Of a DNA stretch of 64,000 nt, positions 1 to 12,005 are shown piece by piece; positions within the stretch are counted from its first letter, which is position 1; the number at the start of each line of letters is the position of its first letter. The position numbers were made by a program, and so were the translations under genes. This DNA is from Trichinella spiralis (lineage: Eukaryota; Nematoda; Enoplea; Trichinellida; Trichinellidae): NCBI GenBank assembly GCA_000181795.3, contig CM012953.1:12899520-12963519 (forward strand). The letters are read 5' to 3'. The notes beneath the pieces are model-generated. The model ran no database searches. It saw nothing but the letters and a program-made list of their open reading frames with translations, and had not been told where the DNA came from.

Positions 1-1545
1 TTTCAACTTAATTTTAACGCATGATTTCACGCATATGCCTTTGTCAAACATTCTTCGCTTGCTCGTCACATCACATATGTTGGTAAAGGCGATTTTAATA
101 CAAAGGAAAAATGCGCAATTGACAAATTGTTCACAGTTGCAGCTTTCCAGCTAAACCATGGAGTGACAGCTACTAAATTGTTAGCATCTGATTAATTTTC
201 TGATTTTAGTGTGGAAGTGTTCTATTCAAATCTTTCCAAGAATTTTACTTTTAATCTTTATAATGTTTCTTTCTTTTTGAAACATTCATCTCTGCTTCTT
301 TTGCATGCCGATGAGGTTTGCTGTTTGTATGAATAATTTTGTTAGACGTTCACTTGTTACACAAAATAATTTGAAAATGCAACAACAACAACAATAAACC
401 CTAAGCGCTGCTTCTGATCCTGAATGTTGAACATGAATTATTATTGAATCATTGAATTACAAGTTGAAAGTTTGCAAATGCAAATGAAAAGTAATGGCAA
501 CTTATATGTTCACCAACTCTCTAGTTGGTTTAATTCACATGTTGAAAAACAAAGTTTACAATTTACACCAAATTTATAAATAAATTTGTTTTTTGATTTG
601 TAAATAGTTGTAGCTGTGGTGGTGCCGCATTCCAGATTTTTAGAACAGATTATCGATTTTCCTACATCATATCATCCCTAGAAGTGGAAACTGAATCGAG
701 ATAACGAATTTGAACAAGCAAAAAATTCAGTTAAAAACCGTAGGAGAGGGTTGACATTTATGATGTTGAACGGGTCCCGTACCAGAATCAGAATGGATGA
801 CATTCCTATGAACAATGTTTAAGGTCTCAATTAAAAGAAAATTTTCTTTTCTTTTAGTATTCTGTGTATAATCTTTACATCCGATAATTCTGAATTGCGT
901 GTTGTAAGTAGCCGTTGCGGTGGATTGTCCCTTGTTTTTGAAGGAAGGGCATATAAACTGAAGCATACCCGCAAACAGAAAAAATATTGTGTAGTTGTTC
1001 CAAAGTATATTCTCAGTGTACAACATGTGTCCATTGTTATAAAATATTAGTTAACTTTGGTGAAGGTTAAAATACGGTACAGGAGTGCAATGTGTATAAA
1101 TTTAGAAGTTACGAATGCTATTAGTAAGAAAGATGACGTGGACTCACCATTTCACTGAATTTCATTAAATAATTAATTGTAATTTCACTATATAAATATC
1201 ATAAAATAGTAATTTTCTAATATATATACATATATACAGCAGATAAATAGTAAAGCTTTGAATATCAGAAAATTGACCATTAAAATTAAATCAAAATTTG
1301 ACAAATAGCACGCATTACAATGACAACCAGTAAAAATTTAGGTTTGCGACAACGAATAAAACTCATCGCAACAGCAACTAATGAAATTTAGCCGGCATGA
1401 ATCGCAAGATGTTGGATAATTGTAGCTTATTTCTAAATTTGTTTTTAATTCCATATATTGCTGAAAATCCAATTTCGTACAAGTAGGAAGTAGTAAAAAG
1501 AAACAGCACTTTTAATGCTGCGGTGATAAGAGTTGGATATGTGTT
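1..1545. other. AT-rich stretch, no gene supported
   Basis: No splice-consistent gene is visible. The longest reading frame is 99 codons on the minus strand (727-1026). It begins with a hydrophobic, signal-peptide-like stretch but resembles no family I know, and frames of this length arise by chance in a 64 kb window. The right end abuts the TTAA of a piggyBac element. Confidence 0.6.
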
Positions 1546-3230
1546 TTAACCCTAATTTAGGCGGCAAATTTTACACCTTAATCCGGGCATCTATCTACAT
1601 ATGTAGACACTAGAAGTTTCATCATGATGTTAAAATGATTATTTTTTCAAGAACTAATGATAATTTCACAAATAAATTATTTGTTTTGTTACATGCAAGC
1701 GCTACACGATATTTTAGTGATTTTATGGCTGCTACGTATATATTTTATTACATGAATAGCAGCGGTTTTACGTTGATTTTCGACGTTCTTGCTCTCGGCA
1801 TTTTGATGGATTTTATCATTTTGTAACTAATATCTGTAACATTTATAATTTTGGGGCAGTCTGTAGCGGATGAAGGCATGTTTAGTTTCTGCATAGATTT
1901 TTGATTTTGATATCTTATTTTGATGTGTTTGACCAGCTAAAAGCTCTCTCATAAAACGCTTCTTTGTCTCCTGATAACTTTGTTTATGTCTCATCAGTAA
2001 GAATGCGTTGCTGATGCACACCTCAACGATGAAGCACAACATCGCATGATGTATTTGTTGGTCTTTTTTTATAGCAAAAATATTCTATTTTTGCATCCAT
2101 GCTATCCACGCCTCCTTTGCCAAGATTATAGTCACTTATGATGTTTGGTCTTTTGAAATCTTGCTGGTTGTCTACTTTCAACTTTGCGTGGCATTAAGTC
2201 AACAGGAGAACACTGCTATTTTTCCTTGGCACGTAATTGATCATCGTTATTTTTTTGTTGTGCTCATAAACAGCTAATGTGGAGTAAGGATCATGTCGTG
2301 CTGCTTTACGCAAACATGCTAGAACATCACAGCGATGTGCAAACACTGTACCAATAGCTGTATGACCATGCTCAAAAAGACGTTGCACAGTGGAATATAA
2401 TGTAAAATATCGGTCCATAAAAACGTTTCTGTTAGAATTCACAAATGGCTGCGCCAATTGCCCAACTTTGGTGCTTGCTAGATCAATTTGGCGTTCTTCA
2501 CTACTTCTGCCAGCATATAACAAAGCTTTCAGAGCATAACCATTCTCCGCGTCACATATCCAGTTGATCTTCACACTGTACTTTCCTGGTCAAATGGTCA
2601 AATGATCAATACGTATGGTAAAATGCAAAAGTAGCAATCACAGGTTCGCCACAACCGATTATTTATAGCAATGAATAGCTGCATAATGGATATCGCTCAT
2701 CCAGTTTTTAAAGCTGCCATAAACAACTGACTGTTTTTGTCGCATATTCAGCTAATAACAGTGACTCTTAAACAAACATCAAGAAGGTTTGAGAGCACTG
2801 AGAGACACTCATGAAGCATTCCGTATTTATCTTTGGGGTTGACACCCTTTTTGACTAATCTACTCTATAAAATCCACAGAAACTTTATCCCAGATTTCAT
2901 GAAGCACACGAACACGGACCACATTCAAAAATAATCAGAATGGTAACCTCAGAGCATTTTAGCTACTACAAACATGTGGATTATTTTAGTATAATCATAA
3001 AAAAAGAAGGTGTTATGTGTCTACACATGTAGACAGGTGCCCGGAATATGAATAGTAAACATGAAACAACAGCTTAAATACGTCATAGAACCAAAAAATT
3101 GGCTGTGAAGATAGAGCATAAAATTTTATCGATAGTTTTGGAATGAATAAGGCAAATTTGTTTTATGTCATAGCACTGTTCCAAACATCGTTTGTCTACA
3201 TATGTAGATAGGTGCCCGGATTGGGGTTAA
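1546..3230 (-). mobile_element. piggyBac-family DNA transposon, degenerate, with TTAA target duplication
   Basis: The element proper is 1550-3226, flanked by TTAA at 1546-1549 and 3227-3230, the target duplication diagnostic of piggyBac. The ends are inverted repeats: the left starts CCCTAAT and the right ends ATTGGGG, and both carry ATCCGGGC..CTATCTACATATGTAGAC, with the palindrome GTCTACATATGTAGAC as a subterminal motif. The minus strand encodes transposase pieces (2574-2194 and 2042-1827). The first reads through the conserved catalytic-domain block with KINWICDAENGY and NVFMDRYFT, matching the piggyBac signatures for 'cell/W-x-CD-x-x-x-GY' and 'xxxMDxxFTS'. At about 1.7 kb the element is shorter than an autonomous piggyBac (about 2.4 kb or more). 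The N-terminal half of the transposase is not recognisable, and an in-frame stop lies just before the PGKYSVKINW block, so it is probably immobile by itself. Confidence 0.9.
1827..2574 (-). pseudogene. piggyBac transposase remnant (catalytic and C-terminal part)
   Basis: Two open segments on the minus strand, 2574-2194 (126 codons) and 2042-1827 (71 codons), carry the RNase H-like DDE domain of piggyBac transposases. Visible landmarks are KINWICDAENGYAL, the middle aspartate region NVFMDRYFTLYSTV, and AIGTVFAHR; the last corresponds to the 'GTxRxNR' block of the family. The second segment has the aromatic and 'NAFLL..K' helix near the transposase C-terminus. Upstream, PGKYSVKINW continues the frame but is preceded by a stop, and no N-terminal domain or downstream cysteine-rich zinc domain can be recognised. 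The gene is therefore broken and short. Confidence 0.8.
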
Positions 3231-3979
3231 ACTGATAGCCAAAATGTGTTAGTGTTTTACAATCAAAATTGACTTTAAACGAAGAATCTTCAGAAAAATT
3301 GATTAATTCTCCATCTGGTTTTGGGGATATGACGGTACGGACAACATTTGCGTGCTGTGAGAAGCCGGACAGAACTAGTGATTCTCAGGTCATCAGTCAT
3401 CGTGTAGAGCGACAAAAATATATTAACGTTTTCTGGACTTAATAAAACAGAACAATGCAAAACTGACATTAATTGTAGACTGAGAAATAATAAATTTAGA
3501 TATTCAGATTGGACAAATTAGTGTGAATGTGAAATGGTATTTTTTTCGTTATAAGAAAATATATGCTATAAATTATGATGAAATATATGTATATATTGGT
3601 ATGACAATTGCGAATCAAAATTACAATTTGTGCACATTGCAGTCAGCAAAGAAAATTTATCCACTCGTCAGCCATAGCTGTATTTAGTGATAATTGTGGT
3701 CTTTTGTCATTATTTATTTCAGTTTACTACAGTAAAAAATAAACACATCAGGGACTAAAAATATGCGTGCAAAAAGCCTCAGAAAACTCAACAAGCAGAA
3801 AATAAAATTCTAGCGCTTGCACAAAAGCGCTGCAAAAAGTACAAGAGATCTTGAAAACGTTTGCCCAGATTGAATGAACACAGTTTTGGCAGCACGCAGT
3901 TGATTACAAAAGAACCATCATAAGCAATTGATGCCTTTTGTTCAGATGAAGCGTTTGAAAAGTAGTGTAACATGTAAAT
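3231..3979. other. Spacer between piggyBac element and DGK 3' end
   Basis: No gene is seen. A minus-strand AATAAA (plus-strand TTTATT, 3713-3718) lies about 260 bases beyond the DGK stop codon and is the likely poly(A) signal of that gene, so the right part is probably its 3' UTR. Confidence 0.5.
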
Positions 3980-6900
3980 TTAGGATTCTGAACAAGCTTG
4001 ATTTATACAACCAAAAGATTTATGCAAATGGGCTTTCTTGGTTGCTTGAAGCATTGGCACTTGATTTTTATGGGCAATTGAAATTGTGCACGGCTGCTGC
4101 ACCCACGGCTCGCCGTCTATTTGCATCGGGAAGCGCTTTTTAGTTCTAATGATATAAAACAAATTAATAGTTTTCAAAATCAAAATTCCCTGACAATGGT
4201 CAGTCAGTTTGTCAAGTGAACACTTACTTGATTATTGCTGAAGAACACTGGGCTAAGCGTTTCGCAGAAGTTCGCAAACCCGCTTTAACTTGACCCATCG
4301 AAATGACACTCTGTATACCGACCACTTCAATCTTCTTGTCACCCATATCTGAAAAGAGAATGGCAAAATAATATTTCATCTTTAAACAATTTAATCTCAC
4401 CTTGATTATTTCCAATCAAATGGCAGCTGTTGGTCAAACTTTCACTATTCGGTCTCATGCCGAGCGAACCAATACCCCAAAAGCGTTTACTCTTCGCTGC
4501 ATTTGCATTTCTCCCCCACAAATTACTGCCACCATAAATGCTTGGAATGTTCAAAAACGCGATACCCTCTAGAGGCGGGCCTGAGTTCAAATTCAAAGGC
4601 GAACCGTCACACTAGAAAAACAGCCACTTATAAATTATTAATAGAACTGTTTCAGGGTTCTGAACATGTGACTTCGCCCCGATTGTACTGCTTACCTGAA
4701 TTTCAACGTATTCGTGCAAATTTTTGCACGTCGCTTGAAGAGATTCAGATGTTGCAAATTCAAAATACCACAACTTGTTTTTCATTCTGATAAAAAAAAT
4801 CATTTCAAATTGATCAAAAAAATAAAACATCGACATAACATAGCATACCGACTGCTGAACTTTTCCGGATACTTTTCACGCATCGTGTGAAAACGATGAG
4901 CAATAGATGCATCCTATTCAACGACGATGATACAGATGGTTAAAAAAATATGCAGATATATAAATATATAATAATATTGTAAAAAAAATTTCAATGCTTT
5001 ACCACTCCAACAGAAAAATAATTTGTAATGATATTATTCGGCATTGCGTCACCTTTCTCTGAATCATCATTTTCTATCAGATTCGTTTCCCATCTATCCA
5101 AAGTGACCACTCGACTTTTCTCGATGCTTTTCAAAAATGCAATCAAATCGTTTCCAGTTTTTCCAGCAAATCCTTCGTAAAAAAGTACAATCAAATAAAT
5201 AATAAAACGGAAATAATTTTAAAATACCTCCGCCCCAATTTAAGCATCTCGAGAGATCGTTACCAGTTCCCAAAGGCAATACGGCTACAGGAGGCCGATT
5301 GTCCCCATAGTTGATTTGGTCTGAAAACTGTACCGTCAATTGATGACAAACGTACAGAAGGTTACTTCAACACCCATAGCGTCTAAGACCCATTTGACTG
5401 TACCATCGCCGCCGCAACATAAAATGTTCATGTTGGATATATTTTGAAACATCTGCAATCTTTCAAGTGGACCGTTGTTATCGAGAAGAAAAACTTGCCT
5501 TGGATTGAGCAAATATTGCAATTTTCTATACAATCTACATGACCAAGAAATCACATTTAATAATAGAAAATTAATTATTTAAATAAACAAATTACTTTGT
5601 TCCTTGTTTACCACCGCTTTTCGGATTAAGCAATACAAGCAAAGGTTTGGTGTCTGGAGAAATATCGATCTCGAAAGAGGGCATAGCAGATGAAAGAGAA
5701 CCATTATTGGTTGAACTGTTTTGTCCCATTTTGAAACTTTTTGAACTTGATCGTCGGCGCTCAGTCTGTAGCAGAAAATTTTATTAAAGACCGGTGTCAA
5801 CTTCGCTGAATAATTTTGCAAATTGCATACCAAAACCAACGGTACCAATGAAGTAGGTGGTAAAATATGATGTGCCAACTTGCCAAGATTACACTTAACA
5901 TCCCAGTCATTAAGACAACGTTGATGTATCTAGAGATGATCAATTTTTATATATTTTAACTGCCATTAATTTTATAAAAAACTAATATATTTTACTTCTC
6001 CTTTGCACCAGCGACATCGTTTCCCTTCCAATGCTTTTATGTGTTTCTTGCACCGCACACAACGTTCAGAACAATTACTATCGACCCAGTGATGAATCAT
6101 TATGCTTGCTTCGCGCTTCGATTTTGCATAAGTGCTTATACAATTGTTAGCTGCTCCTCCAGCACATCGTTCATGAACGGTATATTTACAAACTATTCAA
6201 AAGATAGAAAATCGTTTTGACAAAACAATGGATACAAACATAAAATAAATAAACACATGCAAGCAAACGTGAAGCAGTAATTTTTTCATCCTATTCCAAC
6301 CGCGTGCCTTTAATTAAGTAATGATTTAATGATAAAACTTCAACTTGTCTAACACAGACACATTGACAATATTTCTAATGCATAAATACATTTCAAAAAT
6401 AGAACTGACGAAAAAATAAAATAAAATAAAATAAAATGAGTACTTACGAGTGCAGCACAGGCCTTGTTTGCCTGAAAACGAAACAAGCCTTTTCATGCAC
6501 AGATTACAATAGGTAGGCTTGTTGAAATGCTTCAATCTCCACATGTGTGTTCCGTCTTCTCGTAAAGCTTGCTAAAGAATTATTTGAAACATTTAAACTA
6601 CGGTAGCTTAATTTTTTCTATTTTGAATTCAAACCGAATCAATGCCAAGAAGAACCAACAAAGGTACTGTAGTAAGTCCACCTCTTTTCCATTCTTCCAA
6701 TGAAACTGTACCGTCTGCATCATAGTCAATCTCTAGCAACATGTCTCTCAGTATCTGAATTTTGTTTTTCAAATTAGAGCAAAAATGAACTATTGAAATA
6801 TGTTTACTGGCTTAAGTTCAACAGTATCCCAAGCTAAATGCTCAGCCACGCTCATCATTTGCTCAATTATGCATTCAATTTCCTAAAAATTCAAAAGCAT

Positions 6901-9900
6901 TCTGTTATAATCGCTGTGCTCAAATTTGACTTGGTTAGACTAATTACATTGCTATCTAGATAACCATTTCCGTCAGCATCGTACAAATGAAATGTATCTA
7001 AAATGTTGAAAATGGTTTATACAAACAGATGAGGTGGTCTTCTGAAATGAATTTGAATTGAACATTTTTGTTGCTTCTGCAATAAAATTTTTGCAGACAA
7101 CTGAACTGGATAAGTTGCTAATTTCAATTTGCAACGAACACTGATTGCTGTTGTGGTTGCTGTTGCAGTGTTCTGTTGGAAAAACAATGGCAATGTTCTA
7201 TCAAATTTGCATAATAACAATAAAATTAACCGGAGGTACCAAGGGCAGAAACAATAAAAATGATTAGTATTATTCAGTTAAAGCGAAATATTCTTGCAAT
7301 CAAGAAAGTTATACAAAATTATTTTGCAAAGTAACAGTATTAGATAAAAATAATTTGACTGATTAAAAGTCTGAATAAATCCTTCGAATAATATGCATAA
7401 GAAATTAAATTAGCCATAAACTGTATTAATTTAATTTAATTAATAAAAGAAATATAAATTCAGTATTTAAATAATATTTTTTTCCAAATAAAAGAATTTT
7501 ACTCACTATAAATTACTTCAGAACATTTCTGCTTGGAAAAATGCATTAATTTGAAATTTACCATCATGTCTCAGCCAGGATAACACTTTATCCATCATTA
7601 TGGTTAGATATTCACCCTAAGTTTTTGTTTTCCATTTTGTCGAGGATTCAGTTTAACAGTTTCATTTGTCAACTATGTTTTATTTAATAAGAACAATAAT
7701 AATAGTGAACATTCACACAATCTGCCTGAATTGTGACACCATGCTATTATTATTTGCTTTTAAAATACAGCTTATGTAAATAACATTTTCAAATAGAAAT
7801 TAAATGTACATTTAAATTTACAATGTTCAAAATGCAACCTGTTTACAATATCAGAATAATTTAAATATTAAGAATAATTTGAACAAATTGAATTGAATTT
7901 TTTGCAAATTCAATTATACAAATGTTTAACCTTACCAGATTACTTTTGACATTATGTACTGAATGTTAACTTCACAAGAAAAGTAAAAACCTTATTATTA
8001 TTATTATGAATATTATGAATTAATTATGAAATTGTAAGTTTTTGGTGAAAAAATCTGAAATAAACTAAAAACCAAAACTGAAATGAATTATTATTATTTT
8101 TAAACATTTTTACAACATGTATAAAATGTTCGTGGTTTTTAAATTTTCTTTATTCCATTATGCATAAACTGAAATTTTCACATGGAATTTTGAAAATAGT
8201 AGAAATTGCCAACAGTCACATACAATCTCAATTAGCCTGAATTATGTCACCATGCTATTATTATTTGCTTTTGAAATACAGCTAGCTCGTCTTGCATTTT
8301 CAAATAGAAATGTACATTTAAATTCATAATATTCAAAATGCAACATGTGTTTACAATATCAAAATAATTTAAATATTATGAATAATTTGAACAATGTGAA
8401 TTAATTAAATTCTTGGCAAATTGAATTAGACAAATATTTAACCTGACCCCAGATTACATTTGACATTCAAATGTCTGAATGTTAACATGACAACAAAACT
8501 GAAAAACGCTTAATCTTACCCGATTGTAAGATTGATTTATGAAACAATGACGATATTTGCATTTCATCTTACTTGTTTTTTTCGTTTTGAAACATCATTA
8601 AATGAGACAGATCACTTTGCTTACATTCTAGTTTTTCCTCAGGTGTACCATTTTCAAGCAAGCTAAAGTAGCAGTCAATATCTTTAAGCCTAACTACAGT
8701 AGAACATTGGCAAGTGCTGGTCTCTGATTGATCGTTTGCTAATCCGAGAAAAAACAATCGAGATTCATGTTCTTGATTTCGACATTTTCCTGAAAACGCA
8801 ACATTATGTTATGCAAATTTCATTTTACTAAACACTTTGAATATAGTCGTGGATGTTCAACTTGTTTTCTGATAACGTAAAACTGCTTCGCCTAGAGCTT
8901 GGTGTGCATGCAACATTCGAAACGGTTGACGCTGCCAAGCTTCCTCGGTCTGTAAAGTTTGAAAAAAATGAATTAAAAAAAGTACATGAAAAATTATATT
9001 TAGAAAACAAATAATAATAATTGCTTTTAGAAATGGAAACTAATTCTGCAGAATGCGTCAACTGTATATGAATCATTTTAGCATTCATTTCACCTAATGT
9101 AAAAGATAACGGCAACAGAACAACAACAACAACAACAGAAAACTTTCAAAAGTATGAAATAAAAAAATGTGATGCAAATGGATAATAATTACACAAAATC
9201 AAGATAAAATGTGTCAAATTAACATCTGTAAGGTGATATAAAAGAAAAAAATGCACAAAATAGTATACCTGAAGATAAACAGTATTTAATGAAATTCATA
9301 TTTTTTTAAAATTTGCTATTGATGATGAAAAAAGAAGTGAAGCTTTTGATAAGCGGCAATAAATAAAGTGAAAACTAATTTTAACGCATGTACAAACAAA
9401 CGCAGAAGTAAGTAATTGCACAATCACCAAGAGAAATGTTGATAAATTTGAATAAATCTGCGTCGGCTACGTAAACACTTTGCATCAAAAATTACACTGC
9501 ATGAAAATTTGGCTGTGCGTATTTTTATATAATTGACATTCTCTAATGCTGGACTGACTGTATGAGATATTTTTGCTTTCAAAAATTTGGGTAAAAAAAT
9601 GGTAGAAAATTTGAAAAATTCAACATTCAATCACTTCTCTCCTCTTTACCCCTCTTCCCTCCCTCACTCTCTACTCTCTTGCCCCCGAAGTAAGGTTCGT
9701 AATAAGATAATTTTATTGTCTTGATGATTTATCACTTGTTGAATACTTTTACAGTTGTAATAAAATTAAAATTTTGTAAATTATCATCTCCAGCAAAACC
9801 ATCTTTATTTTTCACTTCAATGATGTAAGGTCATTGTGTATCACTTTTTCAAAGTTGCTCATTTGAAATATAATTCAATCAAGTGAACGACATTTGTTTG

Positions 9901-12005
9901 AAATTTGAAAACGATAACGCCGTTGAAAATAATAAATAAAAGCAATAAAATCTTTCCACTGACACTCCCTCATTCATCACAGTTGATAAGCTTCAAATAA
10001 CTTGACAATCTATAGATAGATTTAACATTCAAAGAACATCTATAAAAAAAGAAATTATTTGTGAAATAAATGTTAAGATGAAAATTGTCTTGAGCAGTGG
10101 AATAAATTTCCTTAACCAACAAAAAACCCTTTTTGCTCAGACTTTATTCAATTCTATTCATACACACAAACGCACGCATATACATAAACATATATATATA
10201 TAGTGAAATTTACGGTCAGTTAACCTATTAGCTGAAAGTTTCAGCAAGCGCTGGTGTCAGAGGACCGGGCTGATTTGACTCGGCTATGAATATGGACTAT
10301 GGGATGGGAAAATTGCATTGGATTGAAAATGCAATTTGCAAATAAAAGTGAAATCAAATTTGAAGAAAACGTAGGCCGGTGCATAAAAACGGCCCTTTCG
10401 TTGTTAATTCGACACTGCATCTAATTTCCAATCGATTGCTTCCTCTCTTCATTCATTAAGCTTGACCGCTTTATCAGTTGATATACGAAACGCCGGCGAA
10501 AGCTAGTCAAATCAATACACCGCTTGTAGTAGCAATTAAAACTGCACGCTAATACATGCACATTGTAGTACAATGAACGCTCGACAAGCTTTCAACAATA
10601 AAACTCACCATGCATTAAGCAAATTGCTAACCGTTCATTAATAAATCTACACCTCGAACAGTTCAATCTGAAATTCTTACGTCTACAAATGAATGAATGA
10701 ATTTTTTTGTTTGTTTTTTTAATTAACAATTTTTTATAATTAATTTTTCATATTTGTAATGAAAAAATTGAACGGCCATGACTCTTACCAATGAATGAAT
10801 TGGAAATCTCGCTTGCTTTTCATTTGCCAATTTTCGTATAGTGTAAACAAACAAGAGAAGCTACGCTAGTATAAAAAGCTAGCTTTTTTTAAACAACATG
10901 CTTGAAATGAATAAACAAATGAAGAATGAATATTGTGCAAGAGAATTATTGCCCAAAGCACCAATATTCACAGCCTGAATTTAAACTGCACTCAAAGCGG
11001 CAATTCCACTTGTCTATATTGTCTATTTGCATAATAGCACAAGTCGAAAATGTTATTATTACTGCCACTATTATTATATTGCTAATACTAGTAACTTATT
11101 GGCTACTGGTGAGCAAAGCTGCACTGAGTGATGATATATGCAGAAATTATGTTATCTGAAGTTGTCAAAGGATTTGAATCAATTTGAACAGGTATTAAAG
11201 ATATTTCAGAAGACAAATGCTTGAGTAAAAATTGAATTTGGATCTTTTAAGCTAACCGTTTCGTTTCGTTTCGCCGATCGATAAGAATCGAAACTGGCAC
11301 TCAGTGATGAGCAAAAACTGTTGAATGAATGAATGAATGAATGAATGAATAAATGATCAGCATTGAATGAATGAATGAATGAATGAATGTATTTGTACGC
11401 GAAAATATGATTTTTGACATTGTGAATGATTTTCCTTACAATACAACTAACTGGACAGTAGATTTTACAATATGTATAAGCGAAAAAGAAAAAATATATG
11501 AAAAGAAACGGGAAACAGAAGTGATAGATATGCAACAAATCATACTTGTTTTGCAATTAGTTTGTGTGGTCGTTTGAAGAGCAACTTCGTCATCTTTGGT
11601 ACGATCTTTGATGAAAGAACGAAAAAGATGCAAACACAGGTCGAATGGAATATCGGTTTCCAAGTATAAATCAAGCAGAGCTTTGAAACCTTCAAAATCG
11701 ACCGTCTGAAAAGGAAATTAAAATTATCATCATGTTTCAGCATTTGGTTTGGTTCAAACCTCGTTGGGTCTGCGATATTTGGCCAAAGCACCTCCGTCTT
11801 GAAAAGCGACCATCACTTGTTTCAACTCTTTTGTACGATCTTGAAATGGAAAATAAAATTTGAATAATATTCCAAACAAAAAAACCACTGATCATGGTAT
11901 ACAAAGTAGATAGCCGTGAAGCTTTTCAAATTCAGCCGGTGTCAGCTTTCGCCATTTCACATGTTTGCCGCAGAAAATGCTTCGACCGCAAGCGGAACTC
12001 GTCAT
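3980..12005 (-). CDS. Type I (EF-hand) diacylglycerol kinase, 844 aa, 20 exons
   Basis: Phosphorylates diacylglycerol to phosphatidate with ATP, ending DAG signalling at membranes. Exons, 5' to 3': 12005-11903, 11839-11760, 11705-11546, 8949-8836, 8789-8625, 6997-6948, 6882-6808, 6754-6635, 6571-6448, 6192-5996, 5929-5831, 5765-5596, 5534-5374, 5320-5228, 5172-5003, 4913-4849, 4786-4696, 4611-4401, 4348-4228, 4145-3980; all phases close. Domains: recoverin-homology region (about 20-105, [25 protein letters not shown]); Ser/Cys-rich linker (115-190); two canonical EF-hands (DADGNGYLD near 213, [12 protein letters not shown] near 258); two C1 zinc fingers (about 296-345 and 362-410); catalytic domain with [22 protein letters not shown] and [12 protein letters not shown]; accessory domain ending MQIDGEPW. 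Domain order equals human DGK alpha, beta and gamma (about 735-800 aa) and nematode EF-hand DGKs. Start chosen because ATG opens directly into the recoverin-homology region; 5' UTR exons are unknown. Introns 3 (2.6 kb) and 5 (1.6 kb) are unusually long. Confidence 0.95.
6414..6437. repeat. (AAAAT)n microsatellite
   Basis: About five AAAAT units lie ten bases inside the DGK intron that starts at 6447 (minus-strand donor GTAAGT). Confidence 0.85.
7724..7994 (+). repeat. Direct repeat copy A, about 270 bp, in DGK intron 5
   Basis: Starts GCCTGAATTGTGACACCATG and runs through a TTTGCTTTT..AAATACAGCT block, TTCAAAATGCAAC, AATAATTTAAATATTA and GAATGTTAAC. The same series of blocks in the same order recurs at 8234-8513, about 240 bp downstream. 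Neither copy has inverted ends or an open frame, so this looks like a local segmental duplication of intronic sequence, or two copies of an unidentified short interspersed repeat. Confidence 0.8.
8234..8513 (+). repeat. Direct repeat copy B, about 280 bp, in DGK intron 5
   Basis: Partner of 7724-7994 in the same orientation. It starts GCCTGAATTATGTCACCATG and ends near GAATGTTAACATGACAAC. By eye the copies share roughly four fifths of their bases with small indels, so the duplication is not recent. Copy B ends about 110 bp before DGK exon 5 (8625). Confidence 0.8.
9631..9689 (+). repeat. Polypyrimidine tract in DGK intron 3
   Basis: About 55 bases are almost purely C/T on the plus strand (purines on the coding strand of DGK), ending in CCCCCGAAG. 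This is the most C-rich stretch of the neighbourhood and stands out in an AT-rich intron. Confidence 0.8.
10926..11159 (+). CDS. Possible small single-pass membrane peptide antisense to DGK (speculative)
   Basis: A 77-codon frame lies in DGK intron 3 on the opposite strand. Residues around 43-63 form a strong hydrophobic helix ([17 protein letters not shown]), and a TATA-like TATAAAAA lies at 10870-10877, about 55 bases upstream of the ATG. No family is recognised. Frames of this size are common by chance in this window, so only the TATA spacing and the helix argue for it. Confidence 0.12.
   Translation: MNIVQENYCPKHQYSQPEFKLHSKRQFHLSILSICIIAQVENVIITATIIILLILVTYWLLVSKAALSDDICRNYVI
11321..11390. 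repeat. (GAAT)n tetranucleotide repeat, two tracts
   Basis: Two TGAA/GAAT tracts (11321-11350 and 11363-11390) flank a short non-repeat core. They lie just downstream of DGK exon 3 (ends 11546) inside intron 3. In the opposite frame they read as an artificial IHSF repeat. Confidence 0.9.

Noticed and set aside
727-1026. 99-codon minus-strand frame with hydrophobic N-terminus
   Set aside because: No family match, no supporting neighbours, and frames of this length are expected by chance in the window.
11206-11556. 116-codon minus-strand reading frame overlapping DGK exon 3's end
   Set aside because: Most of it is translation of the GAAT microsatellite (IHSF repeats) and T-rich sequence; the true DGK frame in 11546-11705 is different.
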